From NCBI GenBank assembly GCA_900552915.1, contig USBS01000045.1:1-13617 (forward strand): a stretch of DNA of 13,617 bases, read 5' to 3'. Position 1 is the first letter of the stretch; each line of letters begins with the position of its first letter. The notes beneath the pieces were generated by a model. That model was not told the DNA's origin and did not search any database. It saw nothing but the letters and a program-made list of their open reading frames with translations. This DNA is from an uncultured Sutterella sp. (GTDB lineage Bacteria > Pseudomonadota > Gammaproteobacteria > Burkholderiales > Burkholderiaceae_F). Below, piece by piece: positions 12,420-13,617 of this stretch. Both the position numbers and the translations under genes were made by a program.

Positions 12420-13070
12420 TTACTTCATCGCCTTGAGTTCTTTGACAAGGTTCACCATGCCGTCGAAGTTGCGGATGCTCTTGGTCATGATGAGGTACTT
12501 GCCGTTCACAACGTAGGCCGGAATACCCTGGATCTTGGCGATGTCGTAAGACGCCTTCCATTCGGCGCACAAGTTCTTCACGGCTTCGTCGTTCTTGGCC
12601 TTGTTGAATTCGTCAAGAGAGATGCCCGTGGCGTCGGTCAGGGTCTTCAGGAAAGCAGCTTCGCCGGAGGTCCAGCGTTCGCCCTTCTTGTGATAGGCAA
12701 CGTAGATGGCATCCTTGGCCTTCTTGAAAAGCGAATCCTTGCTTTCGATCGAAACACCGGCAGCCTTGTCCTTGAGCATGCACATCGCAAGGAATTCGCT
12801 GCCGACGCGGCCGTACTTGCCCTTGGTTTCAAGGTGCACGGGGTTGAACGTCAGACCGGTTTCCTTTTCGATGCGCGGCAGAACCTTCGGGTCGACGCCG
12901 ACGTCGTACTTAAAGCAGAACGGGCAGTCGTAGCTGAAGATCTTGGTGAGCTTGCCTTCACCGTTGACATAGGGCTTGTCGAGCTTCACGTAGTCCGTGC
13001 CTTCGGTGGCGGCCATAGCGGTCGCAGCGATCACGGACAGACCGAGAGCAAACAGAGTTTTCTTGAACAT
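12420..13070 (-). CDS. dsbL: DsbL, DsbA-family thiol oxidase for AssT
   Basis: Periplasmic disulfide-forming protein, 216-residue precursor. The Sec signal peptide ends at AMA (residue 20). The thioredoxin fold has the active site C49-P-F-C52 in FSYDCPFCFKY; CPFC, rather than the CPHC of DsbA, is the DsbL form. The cis-proline loop is GIPAYVVNGKYL, with the expected helical insert between them. The mature part is rich in lysine, and DsbL is known for a basic surface. The start at 13068-13070 has AGGAG ahead of it and begins the signal peptide; an upstream in-frame ATG at 13127 is rejected. It lies between the second assT and dsbI on the same strand. Other residues in this family make the protein highly oxidising. 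Assignment is firm. Confidence 0.92.
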   Translation of the reverse strand: MFKKTLFALGLSVIAATAMAATEGTDYVKLDKPYVNGEGKLTKIFSYDCPFCFKYDVGVDPKVLPRIEKETGLTFNPVHLETKGKYGRVGSEFLAMCMLKDKAAGVSIESKDSLFKKAKDAIYVAYHKKGERWTSGEAAFLKTLTDATGISLDEFNKAKNDEAVKNLCAEWKASYDIAKIQGIPAYVVNGKYLIMTKSIRNFDGMVNLVKELKAMK

Positions 13071-13149
13071 TTCGAATTTCTCCTCGCAAATTTCAGGCCG
13101 ATGCCCCGTCAGAAAAAGTGCAGGCAATCGGGCTCAATCCTTACTGATC

Positions 13150-13178
13150 AGTTTAGGAATAAGCGCGCTTTAGGACAA
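13150..13178 (-). promoter_or_regulatory. Possible dsbL promoter
   Basis: On the minus strand TTGTCC (13173-13178) and TAAACT (13150-13155) are 17 bases apart, each a 4-of-6 match. A 10-base palindrome, ACTGATCAGT (13143-13152), overlaps the -10 element and could be an operator. A separate promoter would let dsbL-dsbI be made without the upstream assT. Confidence 0.4.
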
Positions 13179-13226
13179 TTGAGATTTGCCAACAGCTACT
13201 TACGCTCTCCTGCAACTTGCTTTTGC

Positions 13227-13286
13227 AAAAATTAAAAACAAGGGTCCCGAAATTCGGACAAGGCGGGCCCCGAACCGGATCCCGCC
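13227..13286 (-). terminator. Probable terminator of the second assT gene
   Basis: Just after the stop codon, reading leftward, are GGCGGG/CCCGCC (13281-13286 and 13262-13267), a second stem of GTCCGA/TCGGGAC with one bulge (about 13244-13259), and then CCTTGTTTTTAATTTTTG. The double hairpin and T-rich end support termination, so assT and dsbL may not be a single transcript. Confidence 0.55.
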
Positions 13287-13307
13287 TATGCCCAAATCGC
13301 TCGTTTC

Positions 13308-13617
13308 TTACTTCGAGAAGGCCTTCTTCACCGAGACCGGCATAGCCTGGTAGCCCATCGAATTGCGGATGACGATTTCAACGGAGGGTTCCTTGGCACC
13401 CCACTTGAATTCGTTGATCACGGGCGAAGCAATGCCTGCCTTTTCGCCGGGCTTGAGTTCGGACGGACGGCGTCCCATGCCGGCCGTAGCCGAGTAGACC
13501 ATGATGGAATCCTTGTCGGCTTCGTACTTGGTCAGCGACGTCACGGGGCTGTACCAGGCAAAACCGCGTTCCTTGCCGTATTCCCAAACCTGTTCGACCG
13601 TCATCTTCTTCTGGTCG
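13308..13617 (-). CDS. assT: Second arylsulfate sulfotransferase (C-terminal end only)
   Basis: The last 102 residues of a second AssT; the gene continues past the right edge. The segment DQKKMTVEQVWEYGKERG...SPVTSLTKYEADKDSIMVY aligns without gaps to the complete AssT in this window (IDMKKMTVQQTWAYGKERG...SPITSNSAYQADKDTMFSF). After that the two differ: this one has a longer SELKPGEKAGIASPVINEF insert region before the shared V-K-x-AF-x-K ending. It is therefore a diverged paralogue and not a recent duplicate. The catalytic histidines and the disulfide loop lie outside the window. It precedes dsbL and dsbI on the same strand, the order of the E. coli assT-dsbL-dsbI cluster. Confidence 0.9.
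   Translation of the reverse strand, partial: DQKKMTVEQVWEYGKERGFAWYSPVTSLTKYEADKDSIMVYSATAGMGRRPSELKPGEKAGIASPVINEFKWGAKEPSVEIVIRNSMGYQAMPVSVKKAFSK

Noticed and set aside
11892..13235. Open frame of 447 codons on the plus strand across dsbI and dsbL
   Set aside because: His/Arg/Val-rich composition without a domain; it spans two firmly identified genes and the gap between them on the other strand.

Overview
The window looks like a chromosomal stretch from a Gram-negative, quinone-respiring bacterium. Its content (two arylsulfate sulfotransferase genes, a DsbL/DsbI pair, a three-subunit molybdopterin oxidoreductase, AGGAG-type ribosome binding sites) fits a gut betaproteobacterium of the Sutterellaceae type (Sutterella, Parasutterella and relatives). 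That assignment comes from gene content alone. No tRNA, rRNA, CRISPR array, insertion sequence or phage gene was seen.

Layout. 1-266 (-): start of a secreted thioredoxin-fold protein with a CPDC active site, cut by the window edge. 404-1312 (-): RarD-type permease, divergent from a MarR regulator (1464-1982, +) across a 151-bp gap that holds a 20-bp inverted repeat. 2095-3468 (+): an NYN-domain nuclease whose C-terminal two thirds resemble the target-recognition and C-terminal domains of MmeI-type DNA methyltransferases, with no methyltransferase domain. This is the most unusual gene here. 3594-7623 (-): a catalytic Mo/Fe-S subunit with a Tat signal, a four-cluster ferredoxin subunit and an NrfD/PsrC membrane anchor, ending in a clear terminator. 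A cysteine-rich HxlR regulator (about 7927-8415, +) is divergent from it, with an HxlR-type palindrome between them.

8600-10390 (-): a complete periplasmic arylsulfate sulfotransferase (AssT) with all recognisable catalytic residues, divergent from a LysR regulator (10637-11590, +). A TTGCA-N5-TGCAA box lies between them and overlaps the likely lysR -35 element. 11610-13070 (-): DsbI and DsbL, the dedicated thiol-oxidation pair of AssT systems. 13308-13617 (-): the C-terminal end of a second, divergent AssT cut by the right edge.

How the genes may work together (inference): DsbL would form the AssT disulfide and DsbI would reoxidise DsbL, passing electrons to quinone. The molybdoenzyme complex is the kind that takes electrons from quinol to an external acceptor. 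Sulfate-ester metabolism, periplasmic thiol oxidation and anaerobic respiration may therefore meet at the quinone pool. Three one-gene regulators (MarR, HxlR, LysR) each sit divergent from a metabolic or transport gene and each has a palindromic candidate operator in the gap. The NYN-TRD gene does not fit this scheme and may be an independent accessory gene.
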